From Senegalimassilia anaerobia JC110 (GTDB lineage: Bacteria > Actinomycetota > Coriobacteriia > Coriobacteriales > Eggerthellaceae), in NCBI RefSeq assembly GCF_000236865.1, contig NZ_HE611015.1, positions 560,987 to 624,986 of the forward strand: a stretch of 64,000 nucleotides of DNA. Reading direction: 5' to 3'. The first letter of the stretch is position 1, and the number at the start of each line of letters is the position of its first letter. A program made the position numbers and the translations under genes. The notes beneath the pieces were generated by a model. The model was not told the DNA's origin and searched no databases. It saw only the letters and a list, made by a program, of their open reading frames with translations. Of this stretch, positions 35,071-44,755 are shown one piece after another.

Positions 35071-36162
35071 ATGAATAGCAGAAACCGCAATGGGCAACCC
35101 GCCCGAATCCCATCATCAACGCGCAACACGCCCACGAAGCCCCGCGTCTCATCATCAATGAGCAGCGACCCTGCACGGCCCCGCACCTCTTCGCCAACGC
35201 GTAACGCATCCACGCGGCCTCAAAGCTCACCATCGGCGCGAAATGCATGCGTGCGATCCCGCACCTCTCCGTCGACGCGCAACGCATCCATGAGGCCCGG
35301 ATCGGCCCGCCCTCAGCAGCGCCCGCGCCGTCACGCCGGCGCCCGCAAGCCGTTCGTCATCCTTGCGTTCGCGCTTGCGCTCATTGCCGTCGGCGTGTCG
35401 GCATGCAACGCAACATCGGCGCTGCTCAACGGCTCGTCGCAAGAAGAAAACTCCCGTTCGGCCAACACAAAGCAACCCTACGTCAGCCCGTATGACTTCT
35501 CGGGGCTCTCCCAGCAAAACGGCAGGTTCTCATACTCTGAAAACGGGGTCGAGAAGTCGCAGACGGGAATCGACGTGTCCGAAATGCAAGGCGCCATCGA
35601 CTGGGAGCAGGTTGCAAGCGATGGAATCCAGTTCGCCTTTGTGCGAGCCGGCTACCGCGGCACCACCGAGGGCGGTCTGTTCGCGGACGGCCGCCTGAAT
35701 GAGAACCTTGCAGGAGCAGCAGATGCCGGCTTGCAGACCGGCGTGTACATTTACTCGCAAGCCACCAGCGCCGAGGAGGCGCAGGAAGAGGCCGACTTCG
35801 TGCTTGACCAGCTTGGCGGCCGCAAGCTCGACCTTCCCATAACCTTCGACCACGAGAAGGATACGACGGTGAACGCACGCGGCAATAACGTGGACCGGGA
35901 CACCCTCACCGCAGCTGCGCTGGCGTTCTGCCAACGCATCGAGCAAGCAGGTTACCGCTCCATGGTGTATGGCAACAAAGTGGATATCGCCCGCATGAAC
36001 CTGGATAGCCTAGGCGATCGCCCCGTCTGGTTCGCCGAATACAACGCGCTGCAGCCCTCCGGGCAGTTCGATTTCGCGCTGTGGCAGTACAGCAACACCG
36101 GCAGCGTTGCCGGCATCTCCACCCCCGTCGACATGAACCTGCGCTTCACCGATATGCTCTAA
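35071..36162 (+). CDS. Membrane-anchored GH25 muramidase
   Basis: A 363-residue protein. The first 90 residues are cytoplasmic, Arg/Ser/Pro-rich and built of imperfect repeats around SPSTRNASMRP. A membrane helix follows (FVILAFALALIAVGVSACNA, about 95-114). The GH25 lysozyme domain covers about 160-360: TGIDVSEMQGAIDW contains the first catalytic Asp, FDHEKD (about 257-262) the D-x-E pair, and ALWQYSNTG the C-terminal strand. It should cut peptidoglycan at the outer face of the membrane. No SD precedes the ATG; an extended -10 (TGCTACCAT) ends 7 nt upstream, so the mRNA may be leaderless. Confidence 0.9.
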   Translation: MNSRNRNGQPARIPSSTRNTPTKPRVSSSMSSDPARPRTSSPTRNASTRPQSSPSARNACVRSRTSPSTRNASMRPGSARPQQRPRRHAGARKPFVILAFALALIAVGVSACNATSALLNGSSQEENSRSANTKQPYVSPYDFSGLSQQNGRFSYSENGVEKSQTGIDVSEMQGAIDWEQVASDGIQFAFVRAGYRGTTEGGLFADGRLNENLAGAADAGLQTGVYIYSQATSAEEAQEEADFVLDQLGGRKLDLPITFDHEKDTTVNARGNNVDRDTLTAAALAFCQRIEQAGYRSMVYGNKVDIARMNLDSLGDRPVWFAEYNALQPSGQFDFALWQYSNTGSVAGISTPVDMNLRFTDML

Positions 36163-36190
36163 ACGCGAAATCTCGCAGCTCGGCAAAACC

Positions 36191-36204
36191 TGAAGCTAAC
36201 TTCA
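36191..36204 (+). promoter_or_regulatory. Dyad upstream of larE
   Basis: TGAAG-CTAA-CTTCA (36191-36204), 47 bp before larE, resembles MerR-family operators, which have this symmetric core between promoter elements. TAGCGT (36210-36215) could be the -10. The -35 is unclear. No MerR gene lies nearby. Confidence 0.35.
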
Positions 36205-36251
36205 TGTGCTAGCGTGTGTAATGAAACCACCTGCAACGCGAAAGGTCCCCC

Positions 36252-37091
36252 ATGAGCACCGACACCCCCGCTCCGCTTCCCGCCGAGCTTTCCAAGAAGC
36301 ACGACGCGCTGAAAGAGCATCTGGCAAAACTGGGAGCGGTTGCCGTAGCGTTTTCCGGCGGAGTGGACTCCACCCTGCTGCTAAGCGTTGCCGCCGATGT
36401 GCTAGGCGACAACACCGTCGCCATCACCGCCCGCGCGCAGATGATTCCCGCACGAGAGGTTCGCGAAGCCAGCGATTTTTGCGCCAAACGGGGCATCCGC
36501 CATGTGGTGATGGACGTCGACGCCTTGACCATACCCGGCTTCGCCGAAAACCCCGCAGATCGATGCTACCTCTGCAAAAGCGCATTGTTCGCTCGCATCA
36601 TGGATCAAGCCGCGCGCCTGGGAATACCCTACGTGGCCGAAGGAACCAACACCAGCGATCTGGGCGATTACCGCCCTGGGCTTAAAGCTCTTGGCGAGCT
36701 GAAGGTGGACAGCCCCTTGCTGGCAGCAGGTTTATCGAAAAGCGATGTTCGCGCCCTATCCCACAAGCTTGGCCTTCCAACCTGGGACAAACCCTCTTAC
36801 GCGTGCCTTGCAAGCCGCATCCCCTACAACGAGGCCATCACCGCCGACAAGCTTCGATCCGTCGAGCATGCCGAGGATGCGCTTATGGACGCAGGCTTTC
36901 CCCAGATACGCTGCCGCGCCCATGGGGACCTTGCACGCATCGAAGTGGCACCCGACCAGCGAGCGGCGCTTATGGACGCACTGATATCCACCGACCTGAC
37001 CGAGCGCATACACGATTCAGGGTTCGCCTACGTGACCGTTGATGCCGACGGCTATCGCACCGGCAGCCTCAACCAAAACGTTCCTGAATAG
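36252..37091 (+). CDS. larE: ATP-dependent sacrificial sulfur transferase LarE
   Basis: A PP-loop enzyme that donates sulfur to the pyridinium adenine dinucleotide precursor of the nickel-pincer cofactor. 279 residues. SGGVDST (35-41) is the PP-loop. NPADRCYLCKSALF (100-113) and the Cys in SYACLASRIPY (C185) match LarE; that Cys is the sacrificial sulfur donor in the Lactobacillus enzyme. larB, larC and the racemase larA are not in this window. Stand-alone LarE-like proteins exist, so the exact substrate is not certain. Confidence 0.88.
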   Translation: MSTDTPAPLPAELSKKHDALKEHLAKLGAVAVAFSGGVDSTLLLSVAADVLGDNTVAITARAQMIPAREVREASDFCAKRGIRHVVMDVDALTIPGFAENPADRCYLCKSALFARIMDQAARLGIPYVAEGTNTSDLGDYRPGLKALGELKVDSPLLAAGLSKSDVRALSHKLGLPTWDKPSYACLASRIPYNEAITADKLRSVEHAEDALMDAGFPQIRCRAHGDLARIEVAPDQRAALMDALISTDLTERIHDSGFAYVTVDADGYRTGSLNQNVPE

Positions 37092-37423
37092 ATAAAAGGT
37101 AATGGCGGCGCCTTGCGAACCGTATGCGGCATCTTCAAACACGCCAACCCCCTCCTGCGCAGCGCAAGTTACCGCCGCAGCTAAGCTAAATGCTAAGCAG
37201 ACACCCCACCACTACTCCACGCCGGGGCACGTGCGGCAAGGGGGACTACTGCCAGCGCCCTGCGCCGCACAAGCCGTAGCCGCGACAAATGCCATGCAAC
37301 CGCTCTCGCCATTGCCCCGCTCCATAGCATGCGCGGCAAGCGAGTTGCCACCAGCGCCCTGCGCTGAGCAAGCAAGCCGTCACCGCCGTGCCCATCAACC
37401 CACGGTCGACGGACAGCATGGTT
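37092..37423. other. Intergenic region with a degenerate triplicated segment
   Basis: A 332-bp gap between convergent larE and uvrB. A core like CCAGCGCCCTGCGC appears near 37253 and 37349 with a weaker relative near 37149, spaced about 100 bp apart. Each is followed by an A/G-rich AGCAAGC-like stretch. A plus-strand frame through it (37102-37509) is Ala/Pro/Cys-rich and runs into uvrB antisense, so it is not called. No clear terminator for either gene was seen. Confidence 0.4.
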
Positions 37424-39577
37424 CTACGACCGACGCGAGCTGCCGTACGCCGCGTTCTTGCGATTGCCGAAGGCGCTGCCCTTGCGCGCGCTCTTCTTCA
37501 GGTCCTTGAGCACATCCGCCTCGCTTTCGCCCTCCACGCCGGCGCGCAGGCGCACCACCTCGTCTCGCAAGCGCGCCGCTTCTTCGAAGTCCATATTGCG
37601 CGACGCCTCCGCCATATCTTCCTCCATGCTGGAGATAACGCGCAGCACCTCTTCGCGCGACAGCTCGGCAAGCTGCATGTTCACCTGCTCGGATGACACA
37701 TCGCCCATTTCCCCATGCACGTAGCTCATGATGTCCACGACCGCCTTCGTGACCGTTTTGGGCGTGATGCCGTGCTCTTCGTTATAGGCCATCTGGATGC
37801 TACGACGGCGCCGCGTTTCGGAGATCGCCAGGTCCATGGAGTCAGTGGTTTTGTCGGCATACATGATCACCTGGCCGTTCGCGTTACGAGCAGCGCGGCC
37901 AATGGTCTGGATCAGGCTGCGCTGGTTTCGCAGGAAGCCCTCCTTGTCGGCGTCGAGGATGGCTACCAACGTTACCTCGGGCAAGTCCAGGCCCTCGCGC
38001 AGCAGGTTGATTCCCACCAGCACATCGAACTTGCCCAAACGCAGATCGCGCAGGATGTCCACGCGCTCAAGCGTGCCGATGTCGCTGTGCATGTAGCGGG
38101 CGCGTAAACCGCGGTCCAAGAGGTGGTCGGTCAAGTCTTCTGCCATCTTCTTGGTAAGCGTGGTTATGAGCACACGCTCGTTGCGGTCGGCGCGCTCCTT
38201 CGCCTCGTCGATGATGTCGTCGATCTGGCTTGCACTGCCGCGCACGATGATCTCGGGGTCCAGAAGGCCCGTGGGACGGATGATCTGCTCCACCTGCCGC
38301 TGGCTGACCTTCAGCTCGTAATCGCCGGGCGTTGCCGACACGTAGATGAACTGCGGCACGCGCTCCTCGAACTCGTCGAAACGCAGCGGACGGTTATCCA
38401 AACAGCTGGGTAGCCGGAACCCATGCTCGGTCAAGGTGATCTTGCGGCTGCGGTCGCCCTCATGCATGCCGCGGATTTGGGGCACCGTCACATGGCTCTC
38501 GTCGATGATGCACAGGAAATCGTCCGGGAAATAGTCGATGAGCGTGTACGGGGGCTCTCCGGGCTCGCGCCCGTCCAAATGCCGGGAGTAGTTCTCGATG
38601 CCGCTGCAAAAGCCCATGGTCTCCAGCATCTCAAGATCGTAGTTCACACGCATCTCCAGCCGCTGGGCCTCAAGCAGCTTGCCCTCCTCTTTAAACTGCT
38701 GCAGACGCTCGCGCAGCTCCTCTTGGATGGTTTGGATAGCGTGCTCCATCTTCGGGCGCGCCGTCACGTAATGGGAGGCCGGCCAGATGGGCAGGGCCTC
38801 ATAAGCTTGCAACACCTCGCCCGTGACGTTGTCGATCTCGGAAATCTGCTCTATCTCATCGCCCCAGAACTCCACGCGCACTGGATTGTCCGCGTACGGC
38901 GGGAACACATCGAGGTTATCCCCGCGCACGCGGAACGTGCCGCGTTTCAGCTCGTAGTCGTTGCGGTCGTACTGGATGTCGATAAGGTCATGGATCATCT
39001 GATCGCGATCCATTTCCTTCTGCTTGTCCACGAACACGGCCATACCCGCATAATCCATGGGGCTGCCGATACCGTAGATGCAGCTGACCGACGCCACCAC
39101 GATCACGTCGCGCCTGGAAAGGAGCGCGCTGGTGGCGGCATGGCGCAGCTTCTCCACCTCCTCGTTGATAGAGGCGTCCTTCTCGATGAACGTGTCCGAC
39201 GAGGGCACGTACGCTTCGGGCTGGTAATAATCGTAGTAGCTGACGAAATACACCACGGCGTTGTCGGGGAAGAACTCCTTCAGCTCGCTTGCAAGCTGAG
39301 CGGCAAGCGTCTTGTTCGGCGCCATGACAAGCGTGGGGCGCTGCACCGCCTCGATGGTTTTCGCCATGGTGAACGTTTTGCCCGACCCCGTGACGCCCAG
39401 AAGCGTTTGATACCGCAGCCCCTCCTCAACGCCCTGTGCAAGTTTCTTGATGGCTTGCGGCTGATCGCCTGAAGGCTCATAAGGGCTGACCGCTCGAAAC
39501 GGCGTGTTCGCAAGGCGCACTTCGGGCAACTTGCCCTCCATTGCCATACCCTCGATGTTCTTCAGATGGCTGCTCAT
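37424..39577 (-). CDS. uvrB: Excinuclease ABC subunit B
   Basis: The helicase-like damage-verification subunit of nucleotide excision repair, 717 residues. Walker A GVTGSGKT (61-68), the beta-hairpin region [41 protein letters not shown] (helicase motif II), the C-terminal helicase motifs with [14 protein letters not shown], and the UVR domain ([24 protein letters not shown]) are all present. The tail after it is basic. The ATG at 39577 is favoured over a TTG two codons upstream. Confidence 0.98.
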   Translation of the reverse strand: MSSHLKNIEGMAMEGKLPEVRLANTPFRAVSPYEPSGDQPQAIKKLAQGVEEGLRYQTLLGVTGSGKTFTMAKTIEAVQRPTLVMAPNKTLAAQLASELKEFFPDNAVVYFVSYYDYYQPEAYVPSSDTFIEKDASINEEVEKLRHAATSALLSRRDVIVVASVSCIYGIGSPMDYAGMAVFVDKQKEMDRDQMIHDLIDIQYDRNDYELKRGTFRVRGDNLDVFPPYADNPVRVEFWGDEIEQISEIDNVTGEVLQAYEALPIWPASHYVTARPKMEHAIQTIQEELRERLQQFKEEGKLLEAQRLEMRVNYDLEMLETMGFCSGIENYSRHLDGREPGEPPYTLIDYFPDDFLCIIDESHVTVPQIRGMHEGDRSRKITLTEHGFRLPSCLDNRPLRFDEFEERVPQFIYVSATPGDYELKVSQRQVEQIIRPTGLLDPEIIVRGSASQIDDIIDEAKERADRNERVLITTLTKKMAEDLTDHLLDRGLRARYMHSDIGTLERVDILRDLRLGKFDVLVGINLLREGLDLPEVTLVAILDADKEGFLRNQRSLIQTIGRAARNANGQVIMYADKTTDSMDLAISETRRRRSIQMAYNEEHGITPKTVTKAVVDIMSYVHGEMGDVSSEQVNMQLAELSREEVLRVISSMEEDMAEASRNMDFEEAARLRDEVVRLRAGVEGESEADVLKDLKKSARKGSAFGNRKNAAYGSSRRS

Positions 39578-39689
39578 ATGCAATCACGTCCTTCGCAGGC
39601 GCTTCCTTCGAATCAGTGCCCGAAGTCTATCACGGCATACGGAAAAGAACAAGTGTACGTTTTCGCTTCACATATATGGCAACGCAAAA

Positions 39690-39742
39690 GGCCCCTGCAA
39701 CACGCGGCGCCCGGCAAAACCAGGTGACGCGCCGCAGGGGCC
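39690..39742 (-). terminator. Terminator of coaE
   Basis: GGCCCCTGC (39690-39698) pairs with GCAGGGGCC (39734-39742). An inner GGCGC/GCGCC pairing is possible after a bulge. On the minus strand TTTTGCGTT follows. It lies 40 bp past the coaE stop. Confidence 0.7.
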
Positions 39743-39784
39743 CGCAACGTTCCGAACAATCGCGCCCATCAGCGCGATGCCGCC

Positions 39785-40393
39785 CTAGTCAAGCGTCTTG
39801 CTGTACTCACGCCACCACTGCTCGACCTGCTCGCGCAGCTGCTCGGGCGTGCCGTCGTTGTTGAAAACCACGTCGGATTGCTCGATGCGGTCCGCGTCGC
39901 TGATCTGGCGGGCGATGCGGCGACGCACGTCCTGCTCGTCCCAGCCGCCTGCAACGGCACGCTCGATGCGGTCGTCGAGCGGGGCGAGCACGGCGATAAC
40001 CACATCGGCGCCGTTGGCCATGGACACCTGGCGGTTCTTGAACACGGAATACTCCACCACCACGGCCTTGTTACCCTGGCGCTCAAGCTCGTCGAGCTGA
40101 TCGGTGAACGCCTCCTCGATGCGCGGCATGGTGATGCGGTTGAGCTTGCGCGTCTCCGCCGGCGTGGCGAAGGCCTTCGCCGCCACCTTCGAGCGCACGA
40201 TTTGGCCGTCAGCGCCCAGGATATCGGCGCCGAACGCCTCTACCAGGTCGTCTTTGACCGTATCCCACAGCAATACGTCGTGACCGACCTTGTCGAGGTC
40301 GATGTACGGGACTCCCTGCTCGGCCAGAACCTTGCGGGCCGTCGACTTGCCGGCGCCCATGCCGCCGATGACGAACAGCTTCTTCATACCCAT
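39785..40393 (-). CDS. coaE: Dephospho-CoA kinase
   Basis: Last step of coenzyme A synthesis. 202 residues, the usual size. The P-loop is GGMGAGKST (9-17), and DLDKVGHDVL and RIEQSDVVFNNDGTPEQLREQV are typical of CoaE. The ATG at 40393 has AAAGGAGG 5 nt upstream; the longer open frame to 40519 is not supported. A single gene with its own terminator. Confidence 0.94.
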   Translation of the reverse strand: MGMKKLFVIGGMGAGKSTARKVLAEQGVPYIDLDKVGHDVLLWDTVKDDLVEAFGADILGADGQIVRSKVAAKAFATPAETRKLNRITMPRIEEAFTDQLDELERQGNKAVVVEYSVFKNRQVSMANGADVVIAVLAPLDDRIERAVAGGWDEQDVRRRIARQISDADRIEQSDVVFNNDGTPEQLREQVEQWWREYSKTLD

Positions 40394-40519
40394 GCCTGCC
40401 TCCTTTGTCGGCATCGCAGCGTTACCTTCACGCATATCTCCTTCATATGATACACGCACCGCACAGCCGAAACGGACGGCACGTGCCATCATTTGCCAAC
40501 AGGTTACGGTAGGCGGCAC

Positions 40520-40528
40520 TGGTATACT
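40520..40528 (+). promoter_or_regulatory. Extended -10 promoter of the acyltransferase gene
   Basis: TGGTATACT (TG at 40520-40521, TATACT at 40523-40528) is a perfect -10 with an extended TG. No -35 is found at 17 bp. It lies 52 bp before the ATG. Confidence 0.55.
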
Positions 40529-40580
40529 GAGGCGATGTGCTGCGGATTAAGGGAGCGCAGCAGATGAGAAGGGAACTATC

Positions 40581-42749
40581 ATGCCGGAAACGCCGGCTGG
40601 GAGCCATGCACGCAGCCGCTCGCGAAGCGCATACGCAGGCCCCACATCAGATTCTTACACGCAACACCGTTCCAATGTGCACGGCCATGCCGCAAGCAGC
40701 TCTGCCGCCGCATCGCACGACGCCCGCCGGGCAAACGCCGCAACGAACGGCCGCCACGGCGGCGCGCACGGCGCATCGCCGCGAACCTCGCGCGCATCCG
40801 GCAGCGTAGAACAGCCTAAGCGGAAAAAATCACGTTACATCCCCGCCCTCGACGGCCTGCGCGCGCTTGCCGTGCTCGGCGTCATCGCCTATCACATGGG
40901 CATGGCCTGGATGCCCGGCGGCTTGCTCGGCGTCACCGTGTTCTTCGTGCTGTCGGGCTACCTGATTACCAGCCTGCTGCTCATCGAATGGGATTCCACG
41001 GGCACCATCGACCTGCCGCAGTTCTGGCTACGCCGCGTGAAACGCCTGTTCCCGGCCATCGCCTTCGTCATCATAGTCACCGCCGTGCTCTGCACGTTAT
41101 TCGATCACAGCCTGCTCACGAAGCTGCGCGAAGACATGTGGGCGGCGCTTTGCTGGGTGACCAACTGGTGGTACATCCTGCGCGACGTGTCCTACTTCGA
41201 TGCCCTGGGCGCCCCCAGCCCCGTCACGCATTTCTGGTCGCTGGCCATCGAGGAGCAGTTCTACGTGGTTTGGCCCGTGGTGCTTATCCTTGCGCACAAG
41301 TTCGGCGTGAAGCGCACCCATATGCGCAACGCCACCTTCGTGCTCGCCCTGGCGTCCGCCCTTGAGATGGCGCTTCTATTCAGCCCCGACGCCGACCCCT
41401 CCCGCGTGTACTACGGAACCGATACCCGCGCGTTCAGCCTGCTCATCGGCGCATGGCTTGCCTTCGTATGGCCATCGAACCAACTTGGCGCGAACAACGA
41501 GATCCACTTGGACCGCAACGTGCGGCTGGCGCTCGACGCCGTGGGCGGCATCGCGCTTATAGGCCTGGTGGCCATGATGGCGGGCATCGAGGGTACGTCG
41601 GCGTTCATGTACCGCGGCGGCATCCTGCTCGCCTCCGTGATCACCATGGTCATCATCGCCGTCATCGTGCACCCGTCTAGCCTGTTGGCGAAGGTGTTCG
41701 CCGCAAAACCGCTCGTATGGATCGGCCTGCACTCCTACGGCATGTACCTGTGGCACTACCCTATCCTCCTGCTCATGAACCCGCGCAGCAACATCGAAGG
41801 CACCCCGTGGTGGATGTACCTGGTGGAACTCGCCGTCATCTTCGCCATCTCATGGTTCTCCTACAAGTTTGTGGAAGACCCCATCCGCCATGGCGCCATC
41901 GGGAAGTTCGTGGGCGACGTGCGCAGCGGGCAGATCCTGCTTGCCGACTGGCTTCGCACCCATGCCCTGCCCACTGCGGCGGCCTCCGTGCTCACCATCG
42001 TCTGCATCGGCGGGCTGATCTTCGTACCCGATACCTCCGCTCTTGAGGGCGGCGATCTGCTGAAGGACGAATCGGCGCATGTCGCAGGCTTACCTGCAGA
42101 TACGTCGGGCACCACCGCAGCAGCCGAGAAGCCCAAGCTCGACGTGCTCATGATCGGCGACTCGGTATCGGTTCGCGCCATCCCCAACTTCACCGAAACG
42201 TTCCCCTACGGCGCCATCGATGCCGCCGTGAACCGTCAGCTCACCGTCGGCGAGGAAGTGTACCGCTCCTATGCCGAGCAGGACATCGTGGGTGACGTGG
42301 TGGTGTTCGCCCTGGGAACGAACGGACAGGCCACCGACGAGCAGCTGGACGACCTGCTTGGCGTGGTGGGCACAGACAAGCACGTGTTCTTCGTGAACAC
42401 CCGCAGCCCGCAAAGCTGGATGGCGGAGACGAACGCCGCGCTCGACCGCGCCGCCGAGCGTTACGGCAACGTGCAGGTAATCGACTGGTACAGCCTGAGC
42501 GCATCGCATGGCACCTGGTTCGACGGCGACGGCACGCATCTGTCCTCGGAAGGCGCTCAAGCCTATATCGATATGGTCCACGATGCCATCGGAAGCCTTC
42601 TGCCCGAGCACAAGGAAGGCGACCAGGTAGCACACGCGGAAACACCCATGGAAGCCGCAACCTCGAAGGCCATCGCGGCGCAACAGGCAGCTGTTGCCTC
42701 CATTGCCACCAACATCGCCAACAGCCTAGGGGAGCACCCGCAGGAATAA
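40581..42749 (+). CDS. OatA-like acyltransferase-3/SGNH O-acetyltransferase
   Basis: A 722-residue membrane enzyme expected to O-acetylate peptidoglycan or another surface glycan. The first 85 residues are basic, Ser/Arg/His-rich and cytoplasmic. The acyltransferase-3 domain follows: YIPALDGLRALAVLGVIAYHMG, FVLSGYLITSLLL, HFWSLAIEEQFYVVWPV, LWHYPILLLM. Its 10 or so helices end near residue 480. The extracytoplasmic SGNH domain has IGDSVS (Ser near 528), GTNGQ and the D-x-x-H pair in DGTHLS (about 650-653). This two-domain layout is that of OatA. AAGGGA precedes the ATG. Confidence 0.9.
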   Translation: MPETPAGSHARSRSRSAYAGPTSDSYTQHRSNVHGHAASSSAAASHDARRANAATNGRHGGAHGASPRTSRASGSVEQPKRKKSRYIPALDGLRALAVLGVIAYHMGMAWMPGGLLGVTVFFVLSGYLITSLLLIEWDSTGTIDLPQFWLRRVKRLFPAIAFVIIVTAVLCTLFDHSLLTKLREDMWAALCWVTNWWYILRDVSYFDALGAPSPVTHFWSLAIEEQFYVVWPVVLILAHKFGVKRTHMRNATFVLALASALEMALLFSPDADPSRVYYGTDTRAFSLLIGAWLAFVWPSNQLGANNEIHLDRNVRLALDAVGGIALIGLVAMMAGIEGTSAFMYRGGILLASVITMVIIAVIVHPSSLLAKVFAAKPLVWIGLHSYGMYLWHYPILLLMNPRSNIEGTPWWMYLVELAVIFAISWFSYKFVEDPIRHGAIGKFVGDVRSGQILLADWLRTHALPTAAASVLTIVCIGGLIFVPDTSALEGGDLLKDESAHVAGLPADTSGTTAAAEKPKLDVLMIGDSVSVRAIPNFTETFPYGAIDAAVNRQLTVGEEVYRSYAEQDIVGDVVVFALGTNGQATDEQLDDLLGVVGTDKHVFFVNTRSPQSWMAETNAALDRAAERYGNVQVIDWYSLSASHGTWFDGDGTHLSSEGAQAYIDMVHDAIGSLLPEHKEGDQVAHAETPMEAATSKAIAAQQAAVASIATNIANSLGEHPQE

Positions 42750-42782
42750 GCGCATCTAATCAGCGGGCGCACGACTCGAACG

Positions 42783-42835
42783 ATCGGGCCGCAATCGCAT
42801 GCGAATCAACGCGTCACGATTGCGGCCCGATTTGT
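42783..42835 (+). terminator. Terminator of the O-acetyltransferase gene
   Basis: A 15-bp perfect stem, ATCGGGCCGCAATCG (42783-42797) / CGATTGCGGCCCGAT (42817-42831), with a 19-nt loop, followed by TTGTGT. It lies 34 bp past the stop. Confidence 0.85.
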
Positions 42836-43111
42836 GTCGAGAGACAAGCGTCGAGAACAACACCCCTTAACGCACACCCCTACTTGGGCCATGCTTGTCA
42901 CAATTGTTTTCTGACCTTTGAGGTTTACGATATCCGTAAACGATGACGCCGCGTTGACGACAAATACGCTGCAGCTTTACCGGCATTTTCGCACCTAAGA
43001 GAAGGATTCCTATTGCCGCGCAAAGATTAGGCATCAAAGCTACGACACCAACCGAATGCCTTGTCACCCCGCAGTCCCAACCTTGGGCATCCTTCGATAA
43101 CCTCAAACGCA
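42836..43111. other. Gene-free region with a palindromic site
   Basis: A gap of 276 bp of lower GC than its surroundings. It contains the inverted repeat GTTTACG-ATATC-CGTAAAC (42923-42941). A minus-strand frame of 82 codons (42867-43115) has no SD and no recognisable domain. It has a faint likeness to tyrosine-recombinase C-termini, not enough to call. Possibly a degraded gene. Confidence 0.35.
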
Positions 43112-43143
43112 ACAAGGCCCCCGGCGTATGCCGGGGGCCTTGT
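43112..43143 (-). terminator. Terminator of rpsA
   Basis: A 14-bp perfect stem, ACAAGGCCCCCGGC (43112-43125) / GCCGGGGGCCTTGT (43130-43143), with loop GTAT. On the minus strand it is followed by TGCGTTTG. It lies 41 bp past the rpsA stop. Confidence 0.8.
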
Positions 43144-43184
43144 AGGATTCATGCTTCAGCTTAAAGCTTGAGGCTTAGGTCAGC

Positions 43185-44387
43185 TTATTCAGCCTGCTCC
43201 TCAGCGGGCTTGTCAGCCTTCTTCTCGCGCTTCTTGGCCGGCTTCTCCTCAACCTGGATGGACTCGTCCACGGGGATCTCGAAGCCCATCTCAGCAGCAG
43301 CAGCCTTCATGGACAGGCTGATGCGACGACGGTCGGGGTTGATCTCCATGACCTTGACCTTGACCATGTCGCCGGGCTTGACGACCTGAGCAGGCGTGTC
43401 GATGTGGCGCATGGCCATCTCGGAGATGTGCACCAGGCCCTCGATGGACTGGCCCAGCTCGACGAAGGCGCCGAACGGAACGGTCTTGGTGACCTTGCCG
43501 TCGACGATGGAGCCGACCGGGTAGCTCTCGACCAGCTTGATCCACGGATCCTCGGTGGTCTGCTTCAGGCCCAGGGAGATGCGCTCGCGCTGCAAATCGA
43601 CGTCCAGAACCTCGACCTCGACCTCGTCGCCAACCTTGACGACCTCGGACGGATGGTTAACGTGGTTCCAGGACAGCTCGGAGATGTGGACCAGACCGTC
43701 GATGCCGCCCAGGTCAACGAAGGCGCCGAAGTCGACGATGCTGGAAACCGTGCCCTTGAGGCGCATGCCCTTGGACAGCTTGGAGAGGATCTCGGCGCGC
43801 TCGTTCTTGCGGCCTTCCTCAAGCAGCACGCGACGGGACAGGACAACGTTGTTGCGGTTGCGGTCCATCTCGATGACGCGGGCCTCGATCTCGGTGTGCA
43901 GGTACATGTCCAGGTCCTTGACGCGACGCAGGTCGACCAAAGACGCAGGCAGGAAGCCGCGCAGGCCGATGTCCAGGATCAGGCCGCCCTTGACAACCTC
44001 GATAACCTCGCCGGTGACGGTCTCGCCAGCCTTGAACTTCTCCTCAACGCTGATCCAGGCGCGCTCGTACTCGGCACGCTTCTTGGACAGGATCAGACGG
44101 CCGTCCTTGTCCTCCTTCTGCAGGACCAGAGCCTCGATCTCGTCGCCGAGATTGACGATCTCGGACGGATCGGCGTCCTTGCGGATGGACAGCTCGCGGA
44201 CGGGCACAACGCCCTCGGACTTGAATCCGATGTCCACCAGCACCTCGTCATGCTCGATCTTGACAACCGTGCCGTTGACCAGGTCGCCCTCGTCGAACTC
44301 GGTCAGCGTGCCGTCGATCATCTGGTTCATCTGATCGTCGGAGATGTCCTCGAAGTCGATGACGGACGTGTTCTTGATGTCGGTCAA
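43185..44387 (-). CDS. rpsA: 30S ribosomal protein S1
   Basis: A 400-residue S1 protein with four S1/OB domains (about 35-103, 120-186, 207-275, 292-361), fewer than the six of E. coli and typical of Gram-positive S1. The third and fourth domains carry [25 protein letters not shown] and [26 protein letters not shown]. The C-terminal tail is Lys/Glu-rich. The start codon is TTG, with GAAGGGG 6 nt upstream. A leader of about 155 nt from the promoter at 44.55 kb leaves room for autogenous control. Confidence 0.95.
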   Translation of the reverse strand: MTDIKNTSVIDFEDISDDQMNQMIDGTLTEFDEGDLVNGTVVKIEHDEVLVDIGFKSEGVVPVRELSIRKDADPSEIVNLGDEIEALVLQKEDKDGRLILSKKRAEYERAWISVEEKFKAGETVTGEVIEVVKGGLILDIGLRGFLPASLVDLRRVKDLDMYLHTEIEARVIEMDRNRNNVVLSRRVLLEEGRKNERAEILSKLSKGMRLKGTVSSIVDFGAFVDLGGIDGLVHISELSWNHVNHPSEVVKVGDEVEVEVLDVDLQRERISLGLKQTTEDPWIKLVESYPVGSIVDGKVTKTVPFGAFVELGQSIEGLVHISEMAMRHIDTPAQVVKPGDMVKVKVMEINPDRRRISLSMKAAAAEMGFEIPVDESIQVEEKPAKKREKKADKPAEEQAE

Positions 44388-44546
44388 AACGGACCCCTTC
44401 CATACTTTGCCGGGGACCCTTCGTCATGAATGATTGCTACATAAACCATGTTCGCTTGCAGGAGATGCTCCCTTTTAGCAGTGCAACAAACATGTCTCGG
44501 GGGCCTACATTACCAATGCTTACGGGACCTTCCCATAAGCCAATCG

Positions 44547-44574
44547 AGTATACCACGCGCAATGCGGCATCCAA
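44547..44574 (-). promoter_or_regulatory. rpsA promoter
   Basis: TTGGAT (44574-44569), a 16-bp spacer and TATACT (44552-44547), with an extended TGG before the -10. The strongest-looking promoter in the window. It gives an rpsA 5' leader of about 155 nt. The remaining 180 bp up to the PerR-like gene show nothing definite. Confidence 0.75.
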
Positions 44575-44755
44575 GCCACTATTTTCCAACAGCGTTCCGC
44601 CCTGCACGATTTCTACGCGGAATGGCAAGCCTTCGCTTCACGCTCTTGCACCGCCGCCTTGCGCTCCGGCCGCGCGCTGCGCGACGATCAGCCGCTTCGA
44701 GCTCAACTCCCCCCTAAACACCCAGATTGGAGGACGAGAGCCAACGCACTCCGCG

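Noticed and set aside
35090-35310. CRISPR-like repeat array
   Set aside because: The repeats are imperfect, in frame and inside the GH25 coding sequence, with no unique spacers or cas genes.
37102-37509. 135-codon Ala/Pro/Cys-rich plus-strand frame
   Set aside because: It runs into uvrB antisense, has no SD and reflects the degenerate repeats in the gap.
42867-43115. 82-codon minus-strand frame resembling an integrase end
   Set aside because: No RHxxA/Y-type recombinase motif is intact, no SD, and it overlaps the rpsA terminator.
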